Assembly (NCBI RefSeq): GCF_000168975.1
Contig: NZ_AAUW01000009.1
Location: forward strand, 214,619 to 278,618
Length of the DNA stretch: 64,000 nucleotides
Direction of reading: 5' to 3'
From: Roseibium aggregatum IAM 12614
GTDB lineage: Bacteria > Pseudomonadota > Alphaproteobacteria > Rhizobiales > Stappiaceae
The stretch's first letter is position 1, and each line of letters begins with the position of its first letter. A model generated the notes under the pieces. It was not told the origin of the DNA and did not search any database. It was given only the letters and a program-made list of their open reading frames with translations. This document shows, piece after piece, positions 49,738 through 57,408 of the stretch. The translations under genes were made by a program, and so were the position numbers.

Positions 49738-50238
49738 GTTCCCGCAGTCCTCGTGATGGGGGCTAGTTTTGTCACGGCCGGAGAAAGTTAAGAAAACCTA
49801 AATCTGGCTGTGAGGGCTGCGAACGTAGTGGAATGACCAAAGGGCAGCAAGACTACCAAAGGTGCTATGTAATTGTTTAATCGATTGAAAATCACCAATA
49901 AATTGCCGATGATTAATTTGGACACCGAACTAAAATTCGAAACTTTCGGAATGTTCGAATTGTTGATTGAACCGAAAGAAAGTGCGTTCATTTCGCACCT
50001 GGGACAGGGACTCGCCAGAACCACGCCGATGAGATCGGAGACTTGACGTCAAATCCGTCTCTTGAAATCTTCTGCACTGATCCCCACCAATGCAGCCGGC
50101 TGGGCGGTCTTTGTGTCTTGCAAGCTTATCTGCGGGCGGATTGCCTTAATTTATGCGCATTTAGCAGGCCAAAGGCTGTGTGTTACATTAATGCCGATGC
50201 GCGCCATCGGTGCGTTGCCGGAAATGGAAAAACAAAGC
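49738..50238. promoter_or_regulatory. pckA-chvI divergent region with inverted repeats
   Basis: About 500 bases, AT-rich from 49860 to 49990. Two repeats overlap: AATTCGAA (49934-49941) with TTCGAATT (49954-49961), and CTTTCGG (49943-49949) with CCGAAAG (49972-49978). They lie midway between the two starts and look like operator or alternative-hairpin elements. An additional frame upstream of chvI (from 50062) is not called; only the tail from 50224 is credible. Confidence 0.5.
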
Positions 50239-50937
50239 ATGCCGACAATTGCCCTGGTCGATGACGACCGCAACATTTTGACTTCGGTCTCTATCGCATT
50301 GGAAGCGGAAGGTTATCGCGTTCAAACCTACACCGACGGAACATCGGCGCTCGACGGCCTGCAGAGCGACCCGCCGGAACTTGCGATTTTCGATATCAAG
50401 ATGCCCCGCATGGACGGCATGGAACTGCTGCGCCGCCTGCGCCAGAACTCGGATCTGCCGGTGATCTTCCTGACATCAAAGGATGACGAGATCGACGAGC
50501 TGTTCGGCCTGAAGATGGGCGCCGACGATTTCATACGCAAACCCTTCTCTCAGCGGCTTCTGGTCGAGCGCGTGCGCGCGGTGCTTCGCCGGGCACAGCC
50601 GCGCGATGCTTCCACGCCGCGCGACGATGCCGACAAGCTCTTGGAACGCGGCCAGCTTGTAATGGACCAGGAGCGCCACACCTGCACCTGGAACGGCAAA
50701 CCCGTCACGCTGACGGTGACCGAATTCCTGATCCTGTCCGCGCTCGCGCAGCGCCCGGGCGTCGTCAAGAGCCGCAACGCGCTCATGGATGCCGCCTATG
50801 ACGATCAGGTCTATGTGGACGACCGCACCATCGACAGCCACATCAAACGGCTGCGCAAGAAGTTCAAGGTTGTGGACGACGACTTCGACATGATCGAAAC
50901 CCTCTACGGCGTCGGCTACCGTTTCCGGGAAGTCTGA
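50239..50937 (+). CDS. chvI: Two-component response regulator ChvI
   Basis: OmpR-type regulator of 232 residues, partner of ChvG, controlling envelope, acid and host-entry genes in Rhizobiales. Receiver: [12 protein letters not shown], phospho-acceptor Asp52 in [25 protein letters not shown]-terminal winged helix [41 protein letters not shown] 50239 puts the Asp at 52, the position known for ChvI; ATG 50224 is the alternative. Confidence 0.95.
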   Translation: MPTIALVDDDRNILTSVSIALEAEGYRVQTYTDGTSALDGLQSDPPELAIFDIKMPRMDGMELLRRLRQNSDLPVIFLTSKDDEIDELFGLKMGADDFIRKPFSQRLLVERVRAVLRRAQPRDASTPRDDADKLLERGQLVMDQERHTCTWNGKPVTLTVTEFLILSALAQRPGVVKSRNALMDAAYDDQVYVDDRTIDSHIKRLRKKFKVVDDDFDMIETLYGVGYRFREV

Positions 50938-50989
50938 AACGGACCAGTCGAGCGGCAGTTCCGGTGAAACCTGGAAACGATCGGCTTTT

Positions 50990-51019
50990 GGCTGTTCAAT
51001 CTGTTTGGATTGAACAGCC
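50990..51019 (+). terminator. Perfect 11-pair hairpin between chvI and chvG
   Basis: Arms GGCTGTTCAAT (50990-51000) and ATTGAACAGCC (51009-51019), loop of 8, then TTTGATC. It ends nine bases before ATG 51029, so it could terminate or attenuate transcription or block ribosome access to chvG. Confidence 0.7.
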
Positions 51020-51028
51020 TTTGATCTA

Positions 51029-52858
51029 ATGTGGGCCCGTATGGCGGTGGAAAGCGAGAGCGCGGAAGACATTGGTGCCTCTGAACCTCAGAACGGTTCG
51101 GATCGCTCCCGACTGCGCCGTCTCGGCAACAAGCGCATCCGCCGCCGCCTGCTCAACCAGTTGGGCCGTATCTTCGGCACCTATGTGCTGTCGTCGCTGA
51201 CGCGGCGGATCATTGCGATCAACCTTGTGGGTCTGCTGGCGCTGGTGATCGGCATTCTCTATCTTAACCAGTTTCGCGCCGGTCTGATTGACGCGCGCGT
51301 GCAGAGCCTTCTGACCCAGGGCGAGATCATTGCCGGGGCCATTGCCGCGTCGGCCACCGTCGACACCGGCACGATCACCGTCGACCCGGAGCGGCTGTTG
51401 CAGTTGCAGGCGGGCGAAAGCATTACCCCGACCCAGGAAGACCTCGACAGTCTCGATTTTCCGATCAACCCGGAACGGGTCGGTCCCGTGCTGCGCCGTC
51501 TGATCTCACCGACCAAGACGCGGGCCCGGATCTATGATCCGGAAGGCATTCTCATCCTCGACAGCCGCCACCTTTATACCAGCGCCCAGATCCTGCGCTT
51601 CGATCTGCCGCCTCCCACGGCGGAGGAGGAAGGTTTCTGGGATTCGGCCTGGCAGTGGGTCAAGCGCTGGCTGCGCCAGGGTGACCTGCCGATCTATCAG
51701 GACGTCGGCGGCGGCGACGGCCGCGCCTATCCGGAAGTGGAGGCGGCGCTTGCCGGGTCACCGGCCAGCGTGACGCGGATCTCCCAGCGGGGCGAACTGA
51801 TCGTCTCCGTTGCCGTGCCGATCCAGCGATTCCGGGCTGTGCTCGGGGCTCTGCTGTTGTCGACCCAGGGCGGCGACATCGACGCTATCGTGCGCGCCGA
51901 ACGCATCGCCATCATCCGGGTGTTCCTGTTTGCCGCCACCGTGACCATTCTTCTGTCGATCCTTCTGGCCGGAACGATTGCCGGCCCGGTCAGGCGCCTT
52001 GCGGCCGCCGCGGACCGGGTGCGCCGGGGGTCGACGTCGCGTGAAGAGATACCGGACTTCTCGGACCGCCAGGACGAGATTGGCCACCTGGCCCGCTCGT
52101 TCAGGGAAATGACCCACGCGCTCTACAACAAGATCGACGCAATTGAGCAATTTGCCGCGGATGTCGCGCACGAATTGAAGAACCCGCTGACGTCGCTGCG
52201 CAGCGCGGTGGAAACCCTGCCGTTGGCCAAGTCGAAGAATTCGCAGGACCGGCTGATGGAGGTGATCCAGCACGACGTCCGCCGTCTCGACCGCCTGATC
52301 AGCGACATTTCGGATGCGTCCCGTCTCGACGCGGAACTGGCCCGCATCCAGGCCGAACCGATCGATCTTGCCGAACTGCTGCGCAATATGGCGGATGCGG
52401 CAAATCAGCGGTCCGGAGCGGAAGAAGCAAGCGTCAAGCTGGCCGTCGCCGACGCCCAGGGAACCAAGCCCTACCAGATGCAAGGCCACGATATTCGCCT
52501 CGGTCAGGTGGTCAGCAATCTTCTCGACAATGCCAGGTCTTTCTCTCCTGCCGGAGGCACGGTTCGAGTGGATCTCAGCCGGGATGGCCGGATGATCAAG
52601 ATCATTGTCGATGATGACGGCCCTGGCATCCGCGCGGAAAACACCGAACGCATTTTCGAACGCTTCTATACCGACCGGCCTGACGGTGAGGGCTTCGGCA
52701 ACAACTCCGGCCTTGGCCTGTCGATCTCACGGCAGATCATCGAGGCCCATGGAGGCACGATCGTTGCGACCAACAGGTTGGTGCCCGGCAAGGACGGCAA
52801 GCAGAAGATCGCTGGAGCACGCTTCACCATCTATCTGCCGGCAGGGCGGAGCAAGTGA
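51029..52858 (+). CDS. chvG: Sensor histidine kinase ChvG (ExoS)
   Basis: 609 residues. N-terminal basic cytoplasmic part, helix 1 (AINLVGLLALVIGILYLNQF), a periplasmic domain (~90-290) with GLIDARVQSLLTQGEIIAGAIA typical of ChvG, helix 2 (FLFAATVTILLSILLAGTIA), HAMP, then HisKA with phospho-acceptor His381 in VAHELKNPLTSL, and ATPase motifs NLLDNARSFSP, DDDGPGI and GLGLSISRQI. The start has no SD; ATG 51041 is possible. Stop overlaps hprK, giving a chvG-hprK operon. Senses envelope or acid stress in known rhizobia. Confidence 0.93.
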   Translation: MWARMAVESESAEDIGASEPQNGSDRSRLRRLGNKRIRRRLLNQLGRIFGTYVLSSLTRRIIAINLVGLLALVIGILYLNQFRAGLIDARVQSLLTQGEIIAGAIAASATVDTGTITVDPERLLQLQAGESITPTQEDLDSLDFPINPERVGPVLRRLISPTKTRARIYDPEGILILDSRHLYTSAQILRFDLPPPTAEEEGFWDSAWQWVKRWLRQGDLPIYQDVGGGDGRAYPEVEAALAGSPASVTRISQRGELIVSVAVPIQRFRAVLGALLLSTQGGDIDAIVRAERIAIIRVFLFAATVTILLSILLAGTIAGPVRRLAAAADRVRRGSTSREEIPDFSDRQDEIGHLARSFREMTHALYNKIDAIEQFAADVAHELKNPLTSLRSAVETLPLAKSKNSQDRLMEVIQHDVRRLDRLISDISDASRLDAELARIQAEPIDLAELLRNMADAANQRSGAEEASVKLAVADAQGTKPYQMQGHDIRLGQVVSNLLDNARSFSPAGGTVRVDLSRDGRMIKIIVDDDGPGIRAENTERIFERFYTDRPDGEGFGNNSGLGLSISRQIIEAHGGTIVATNRLVPGKDGKQKIAGARFTIYLPAGRSK

Positions 52859-53322
52859 CTGCTCCGGCCGTTCACGCCAATTGCGTGATCGTTGGAACCG
52901 TGGGTCTTCTGATCCGGGGGGGAGCCGGAAGCGGCAAGACGTCCCTGGCGGATATTGTGATCGAAGCGGCGCGTGCCAAAGGCAATCTCGGACGACTGGT
53001 GGCCGACGACTACACGCATGTTGCTGCGGTTGACGGACGCCTTGAGGCGCAGGCCCCTCAGGCGATAGAAGGCCGCATGGAAGTGCGCGGGTTTGGCGTC
53101 ATCGAAGCTCCCTTCGCGCGTTACGCGCAAATTCACCTCGTGATTGACCTGACCCCTGCCGAGACCATCGAACGGCTGCCGGAACAGCCTCTGACGCAGG
53201 CCTGCCTCGATGGCGTGCAGCTACCGGTGCTTGTCTGCCCGCAAAACGACCCGGCGCATTGTCTGCGGCTGATCCGCTGGGCATTGCGCACCCTTTTCCC
53301 CAAAGGACCGGATTATATTTGA
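52855..53322 (+). CDS. hprK: HPr kinase/phosphorylase, short alphaproteobacterial form
   Basis: 155 residues, only the kinase domain (Gram-positive HprK are about 310). P-loop GGAGSGKTSL at ~22-31, VADDYTHV, and the conserved RMEVRGFGVI segment. Phosphorylates a Ser of HPr to tune the regulatory PTS. Start GTG 52855 overlaps the chvG stop (GTGA). Confidence 0.9.
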   Translation: MTAPAVHANCVIVGTVGLLIRGGAGSGKTSLADIVIEAARAKGNLGRLVADDYTHVAAVDGRLEAQAPQAIEGRMEVRGFGVIEAPFARYAQIHLVIDLTPAETIERLPEQPLTQACLDGVQLPVLVCPQNDPAHCLRLIRWALRTLFPKGPDYI

Positions 53323-53458
53323 GGCAGCCGTGGCGTTTTTTACTTGCAACTGACGAAGCGGTTGAAGAGAGTGCATCAGACTGATAAACGCCCGGCTCTT
53401 CCCGGATCTCTATTGGGATCCTGAGCTCAACGCACTCGATAATCAGGCTAACTGACGC
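53323..53458 (+). promoter_or_regulatory. hprK-EIIA spacer, possible internal promoter
   Basis: 136 bases. TTGAAG at about 53363 and TAAACG 17 bases further could be a -35/-10 pair giving separate expression of EIIA-HPr. Weak evidence. Confidence 0.3.
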
Positions 53459-53863
53459 ATGATCGGACTTGTACTTGTTACGCACGGGCGCCTCGCTGAG
53501 GAATTCAAAGCGGCGCTGGAACATGTTGTCGGTCCACAGGAACAGGTTGAAACCATCTCCATTGGTCCGGATGACGACATGGAGCAGCGGCGTCAGGACA
53601 TTCTGGCCGCTGTGGAGGCCGCCAATTCCGGTAAGGGTGTCGTGCTTCTGACGGATATGTTCGGTGGCACGCCTTCCAACCTCGCGATTTCCGTGATGGA
53701 CGGCAAATCCGTTGAAGTGGTGGCCGGTGTCAATCTGCCCATGCTGATCAAGCTCGCCAGCGTGCGCGGCGATCGCGAATTGGCCGCCGCCGTCGACGAA
53801 GCCCGTCAGGCCGGCCAGAAATACATCTCGGTTGCCAGCCAGGTGTTGTCGGGGCAGAACTAA
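53459..53863 (+). CDS. PTS system mannose-type EIIA regulatory component
   Basis: 134 residues. MIGLVLVTHGRLAEEF carries the phosphorylated His9, then LTDMFGGTPSNLAISVM and VVAGVNLPMLIKLAS, typical EIIA-Man. There is no EIIB/C permease nearby, so it is a regulatory PTS phospho-acceptor as in other Rhizobiales. Nine bases before the HPr gene, after hprK and chvG. Confidence 0.92.
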   Translation: MIGLVLVTHGRLAEEFKAALEHVVGPQEQVETISIGPDDDMEQRRQDILAAVEAANSGKGVVLLTDMFGGTPSNLAISVMDGKSVEVVAGVNLPMLIKLASVRGDRELAAAVDEARQAGQKYISVASQVLSGQN

Positions 53864-53871
53864 AAACAATA

Positions 53872-54156
53872 ATGACAGCGCAAACCGTGTTGGAAAAAGA
53901 GCTGACGATCGTCAACCGGCGTGGCCTCCACGCCCGGGCCTCTGCCAAGCTTGTGAAACTGGTGGAAATGTTCGAGGCCGACGTCCAGGTTTCCAAGGAT
54001 GGTCAGACCGTTGGCGGGACCTCCATCATGGGTCTGATGATGCTCGCCGCCAGTCCGGGATGCTACATTACGGTCAGTGTCACCGGCACTGATGCAGACG
54101 ACGCCATGACGGCGATTGCCGAACTCGTCGAAAGCGGTTTTGGCGAAGAAGATTGA
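53872..54156 (+). CDS. Phosphocarrier HPr
   Basis: 94 residues. RGLHARASAKLVKL gives phospho-His20, and GGTSIMGLMMLAA gives Ser51, the HprK target position. Carries phosphate from EI to EIIA proteins. No EI gene is in the window. Start ATG 53872 is nine bases after the EIIA stop. Confidence 0.94.
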   Translation: MTAQTVLEKELTIVNRRGLHARASAKLVKLVEMFEADVQVSKDGQTVGGTSIMGLMMLAASPGCYITVSVTGTDADDAMTAIAELVESGFGEED

Positions 54157-54260
54157 ACTGACCTTTCGCGCCGTCATCATGCGGTGCATACATCCGCTGC
54201 GGCCGATCGAGTGAACTCCGGGCATCGGCCTTCCTCTTCCAAACAGAACCGGGGGCCGAC

Positions 54261-55568
54261 ATGGCGAGCCACACTCAGGACCGACTGATTTCCGCTGCGC
54301 GGACCGCACTTACCCATGTCCATGAAGCGCTGGAACTTCAATTCGCGTTCGAACTGTGGGACGGATCCCGGGTGCCTGCCGATGCGCCGGCGGACGGGCT
54401 GCGGCTTGCGCTGTCCGAAACGGCGCTGACGCGGCTGTTGCGCCGACCGGGCATCAAGACACTGATCGATCTTTATGCCAATGGCGACGTCGATCCGCGC
54501 GGTGGCAGCATTTTCGATTTTGCCGAAAGGCGGCCAGCCCTCAAGAGCCGGGAAATTCGCAAGCGGCTCAACAAGATGTTGCTGCTCAAAACGGGGTTTT
54601 CGCTCTGGCGCGGCTCGGGCCGCAAGGCGGCCGCCAATCCGGATGGGCTGGATGCCGGTCAGGCAGCGGACCGCAGCTCCGGCAGCCGCAAGGACGACAT
54701 CGCGTTCCATTACGACGTGTCCAACGATTTCTACCGGCTCTTTCTCGATCCGGAGATGGTCTATACCTGCGCTTATTTTTCCGACTGGTCGAACGATCTG
54801 GCAACGGCGCAGAAAGACAAGCTCGACATGATCTGCCGCAAGCTGCGGCTGAAGCCGGGCGACCGCATGCTCGACATCGGTTGCGGTTGGGGCGCCCTGA
54901 TCTGCCACGCCGCCGAGCATTATGGTGTCACCGCAGTTGGTGTCACCCTGGCCGAAGAGCAGTTGAAGCTTGCCGAGGAGCGGATCAGGACGCGGGGTCT
55001 TGAAGGCAAGGTCTCGGTCAAGCTGATCGACTATCGTGACCTGGATGGAAAGTTCGACAAGATCTCCTCCATCGGCATGTTCGAGGCGGTCGGGCTGGAC
55101 AATTACGACAACTATTTCCAGAGCGTGCACCGCCTGCTGAAGCCGCGCGGTATCTATCTGCACCATGCGATCACCCGCCGGGGCAAGAAGGACCTGAAGG
55201 CCTTCCGTCGCAAGAAGCCGGAGTATCAGGCCCTTGTGCGTTACATCTTTCCGGGCGGGGAGGTCGATCACATCGGCTGGACGCTGACCAATCTGGAAGC
55301 CCACGGCTTTGAGGTTCATGACGTGGAAGCCTGGCGCGAGCATTATGCCCGCACGACGCGCCTCTGGGCGGAAAACCTGATGAAGGTAAAGGACGCGGCT
55401 GTCGCTGAAATAGGTGACCACAAGTATCGCCTGTGGGTGGCCTATCTCATTGGTGTGTCGCTTGGCTTCGAACGCGGCACCATCGGTATCTTCCAGACGG
55501 TTGCGACCCGCCGCACCAAGGGCCCCTCGGGCATGCCGCCGTCGCGCGCGGATCTCTACCGGCGTTGA
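54261..55568 (+). CDS. Cyclopropane-fatty-acyl-phospholipid synthase-type methyltransferase
   Basis: 435 residues. SAM-binding MLDIGCGWGALICHAAEHYGVTAVGVTLA, AFHYDVSNDFYRLFLDPEMVYTCAYF (CFA lead-in), ISSIGMFEAVGLDNYDNYF, IYLHHAITRRGKKDL and YIFPGGEVDHIGWT. Adds a methylene bridge to unsaturated acyl chains of membrane phospholipids in known members. The N-terminal lead (~1-120) is longer than a minimal CFA. The next gene, ahcY, removes the SAH it makes, but with its own control region. Confidence 0.88.
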   Translation: MASHTQDRLISAARTALTHVHEALELQFAFELWDGSRVPADAPADGLRLALSETALTRLLRRPGIKTLIDLYANGDVDPRGGSIFDFAERRPALKSREIRKRLNKMLLLKTGFSLWRGSGRKAAANPDGLDAGQAADRSSGSRKDDIAFHYDVSNDFYRLFLDPEMVYTCAYFSDWSNDLATAQKDKLDMICRKLRLKPGDRMLDIGCGWGALICHAAEHYGVTAVGVTLAEEQLKLAEERIRTRGLEGKVSVKLIDYRDLDGKFDKISSIGMFEAVGLDNYDNYFQSVHRLLKPRGIYLHHAITRRGKKDLKAFRRKKPEYQALVRYIFPGGEVDHIGWTLTNLEAHGFEVHDVEAWREHYARTTRLWAENLMKVKDAAVAEIGDHKYRLWVAYLIGVSLGFERGTIGIFQTVATRRTKGPSGMPPSRADLYRR

Positions 55569-55579
55569 TCCGGATACGT

Positions 55580-55601
55580 GATATAAAGAATTCTTTATAT
55601 C
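55580..55601 (+). promoter_or_regulatory. 22-bp perfect palindrome upstream of ahcY
   Basis: Half-site GATATAAAGAA is followed at once by its exact complement, TTCTTTATATC. It lies 12 bases after the Cfa-like stop and 172 before the ahcY ATG. ATAAAGA...TCTTTAT-type palindromes are described for SahR-like ArsR regulators of SAM-cycle genes; assignment here is by analogy. Confidence 0.65.
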
Positions 55602-55684
55602 TTTATTGCGTGATGACCCTGCTGACGCTATAACCCCTTCCAACGATTTCCGGAGCTTCCGGATTTCGGTTGCTGCCCGCCCCT

Positions 55685-55702
55685 GGTGCCGTTTTCGGCA
55701 CC
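55685..55702 (+). repeat. Leader hairpin of ahcY
   Basis: GGTGCCG-TTTT-CGGCACC, 7 pairs, 72 bases before the ahcY start. Not a terminator by position; may stabilise the leader. No known SAH or SAM riboswitch core is recognised. Confidence 0.55.
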
Positions 55703-55773
55703 GGTTCACGAGAAGGCGGCGGCACTCAAGGGGCCTTGCGCCTGAAGCTGGCTCAAAACAGCAGGACATATTC

Positions 55774-57162
55774 ATGACCGACTACATCGTTAAAGACATC
55801 GGGCTCGCAGACTGGGGCCGCACCGAAATCGAGATTGCCGAACACGAAATGCCGGGCCTGATGGCCTGCCGCGCCGAATTCGGTGACTCCAAGCCGCTCA
55901 AGGGGGCCCGCATTGCCGGTTCCCTGCACATGACCATTCAGACCGCCGTTCTGATCGAAACGCTGGTTGCGCTGGGTGCGGAAGTCCGCTGGGCTTCCTG
56001 CAACATCTATTCCACGCAGGACCAGGCTGCCGCTGCCATCGCAGCCGCCGGTATTCCGGTTTTCGCCACCAAGGGCGAGACCCTGGAAGAATACTGGGAT
56101 TATGCCGACAAGATCTTCGATTTCCCCGAAGGCGCGAACATGATCCTCGACGATGGCGGCGACGCCACGCTCTACATCCTGCTCGGCGCACGGGTCGAGG
56201 CCGGCGAAACCGGCCTGATCGAGAACCCGAAGTCGGATGAGGAAGTGTGCCTGTTCGCGCAGATCAAGAAGCGCATGGCCGCCAACCCGGGCTGGTTCAC
56301 CAAGCAGAAAGAGCTGATCCAGGGCGTTTCGGAAGAAACCACCACCGGCGTGCTGCGTCTTTATGAAATGCAGAAGAAGGGCGAGCTGCCGTTCCCGGCG
56401 ATCAACGTCAACGACAGCGTCACCAAGTCCAAGTTCGACAACCGGTATGGCTGCCGTGAGTCCCTGGTGGACGGTATCCGCCGCGGTACCGACGTGATGA
56501 TGTCGGGCAAGGTTGCCGTTGTCTGCGGTTACGGCGACGTCGGCAAAGGCTCCGCTCAGTCCCTGGCTGGCGCAGGCGCCCGCGTGATCGTCACCGAAAT
56601 CGACCCGATCTGTGCGCTGCAGGCGTCCATGGACGGCTTCGAGGTCAAGACCATCGAACAGGCTCTTCCGGAAGGCGATATCTACGTCACCGCGACCGGC
56701 AACAAGGACATCATCACCTTCGACCACATGCGTGGCATGAAGGACATGGCGATCGTCTGTAACATCGGCCACTTCGACAACGAGATCCAGGTTGCTGCCC
56801 TGAAGAACACCAAGTGCCGCCCGGTCAAGGACCAGGTCGACATGTATGTGTTCCCGGATGGAAAGCGCATGATCCTGCTCTCGCAGGGCCGCCTTGTGAA
56901 CCTCGGCAATGCCACCGGCCACCCGAGCTTCGTCATGTCCGCCAGCTTCACCAACCAGGTTCTGGCGCAGATCGAACTCTTCACCAAGGGCGATCAGTAC
57001 AAGAACGAAGTTTACGTGCTGCCGAAGCATCTGGACGAGAAGGTTGCCCGCCTGCACCTGGAAAAGCTGGGTGTCACGTTAACCGAATTGTCCGACGAGC
57101 AATCTCAATATCTGGGGATTAATAAGGCTGGTCCGTTCAAGTCGGAACACTACAAATACTGA
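55774..57162 (+). CDS. ahcY: Adenosylhomocysteinase
   Basis: Hydrolyses S-adenosylhomocysteine to adenosine and homocysteine, 462 residues. [31 protein letters not shown] at the N-terminus, [49 protein letters not shown] site [30 protein letters not shown], and the family end [10 protein letters not shown]. Start ATG 55774 fits the family; the frame is open upstream through the palindrome. Confidence 0.98.
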   Translation: MTDYIVKDIGLADWGRTEIEIAEHEMPGLMACRAEFGDSKPLKGARIAGSLHMTIQTAVLIETLVALGAEVRWASCNIYSTQDQAAAAIAAAGIPVFATKGETLEEYWDYADKIFDFPEGANMILDDGGDATLYILLGARVEAGETGLIENPKSDEEVCLFAQIKKRMAANPGWFTKQKELIQGVSEETTTGVLRLYEMQKKGELPFPAINVNDSVTKSKFDNRYGCRESLVDGIRRGTDVMMSGKVAVVCGYGDVGKGSAQSLAGAGARVIVTEIDPICALQASMDGFEVKTIEQALPEGDIYVTATGNKDIITFDHMRGMKDMAIVCNIGHFDNEIQVAALKNTKCRPVKDQVDMYVFPDGKRMILLSQGRLVNLGNATGHPSFVMSASFTNQVLAQIELFTKGDQYKNEVYVLPKHLDEKVARLHLEKLGVTLTELSDEQSQYLGINKAGPFKSEHYKY

Positions 57163-57226
57163 TTCCTGCGAGGCGGCCCACTAGATGTGGTAATCGCCGC
57201 GATTCGGATCTGTGAACAAAAAAATG

Positions 57227-57263
57227 CAGGACCCTTTAATTTTAAGGGTCCTGTTAACTTTTC
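57227..57263 (+). terminator. Terminator after ahcY
   Basis: Arms CAGGACCCTT (57227-57236) and AAGGGTCCTG (57244-57253), then TTAACTTTTC. On the other strand a run of seven Ts follows, so it can act both ways. Confidence 0.8.
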
Positions 57264-57408
57264 AATAACGGACTCTTCTGCGTGATTCTCAAAAAGGTTA
57301 TGGTTTAGGCGAATCAAAGGCCACGAGGCGGATGTCTTTGATTTGCTCCCAGAAACCGGGAGCTGCGGCCCGCAAGAACAGGGCAAGGCGGCACAAGGGG
57401 ATCACAAT

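Noticed and set aside
50062..50238. 59-codon N-terminal extension of chvI
   Set aside because: Not part of the receiver family; ATG 50239 puts the phospho-Asp at 52 as known.
55606..55773. Extension of ahcY upstream of ATG 55774
   Set aside because: Arg-rich text with no homology; family start is at 55774.
55569..55773. SAH or SAM riboswitch before ahcY
   Set aside because: Hairpins exist but I do not recognise a conserved riboswitch core.
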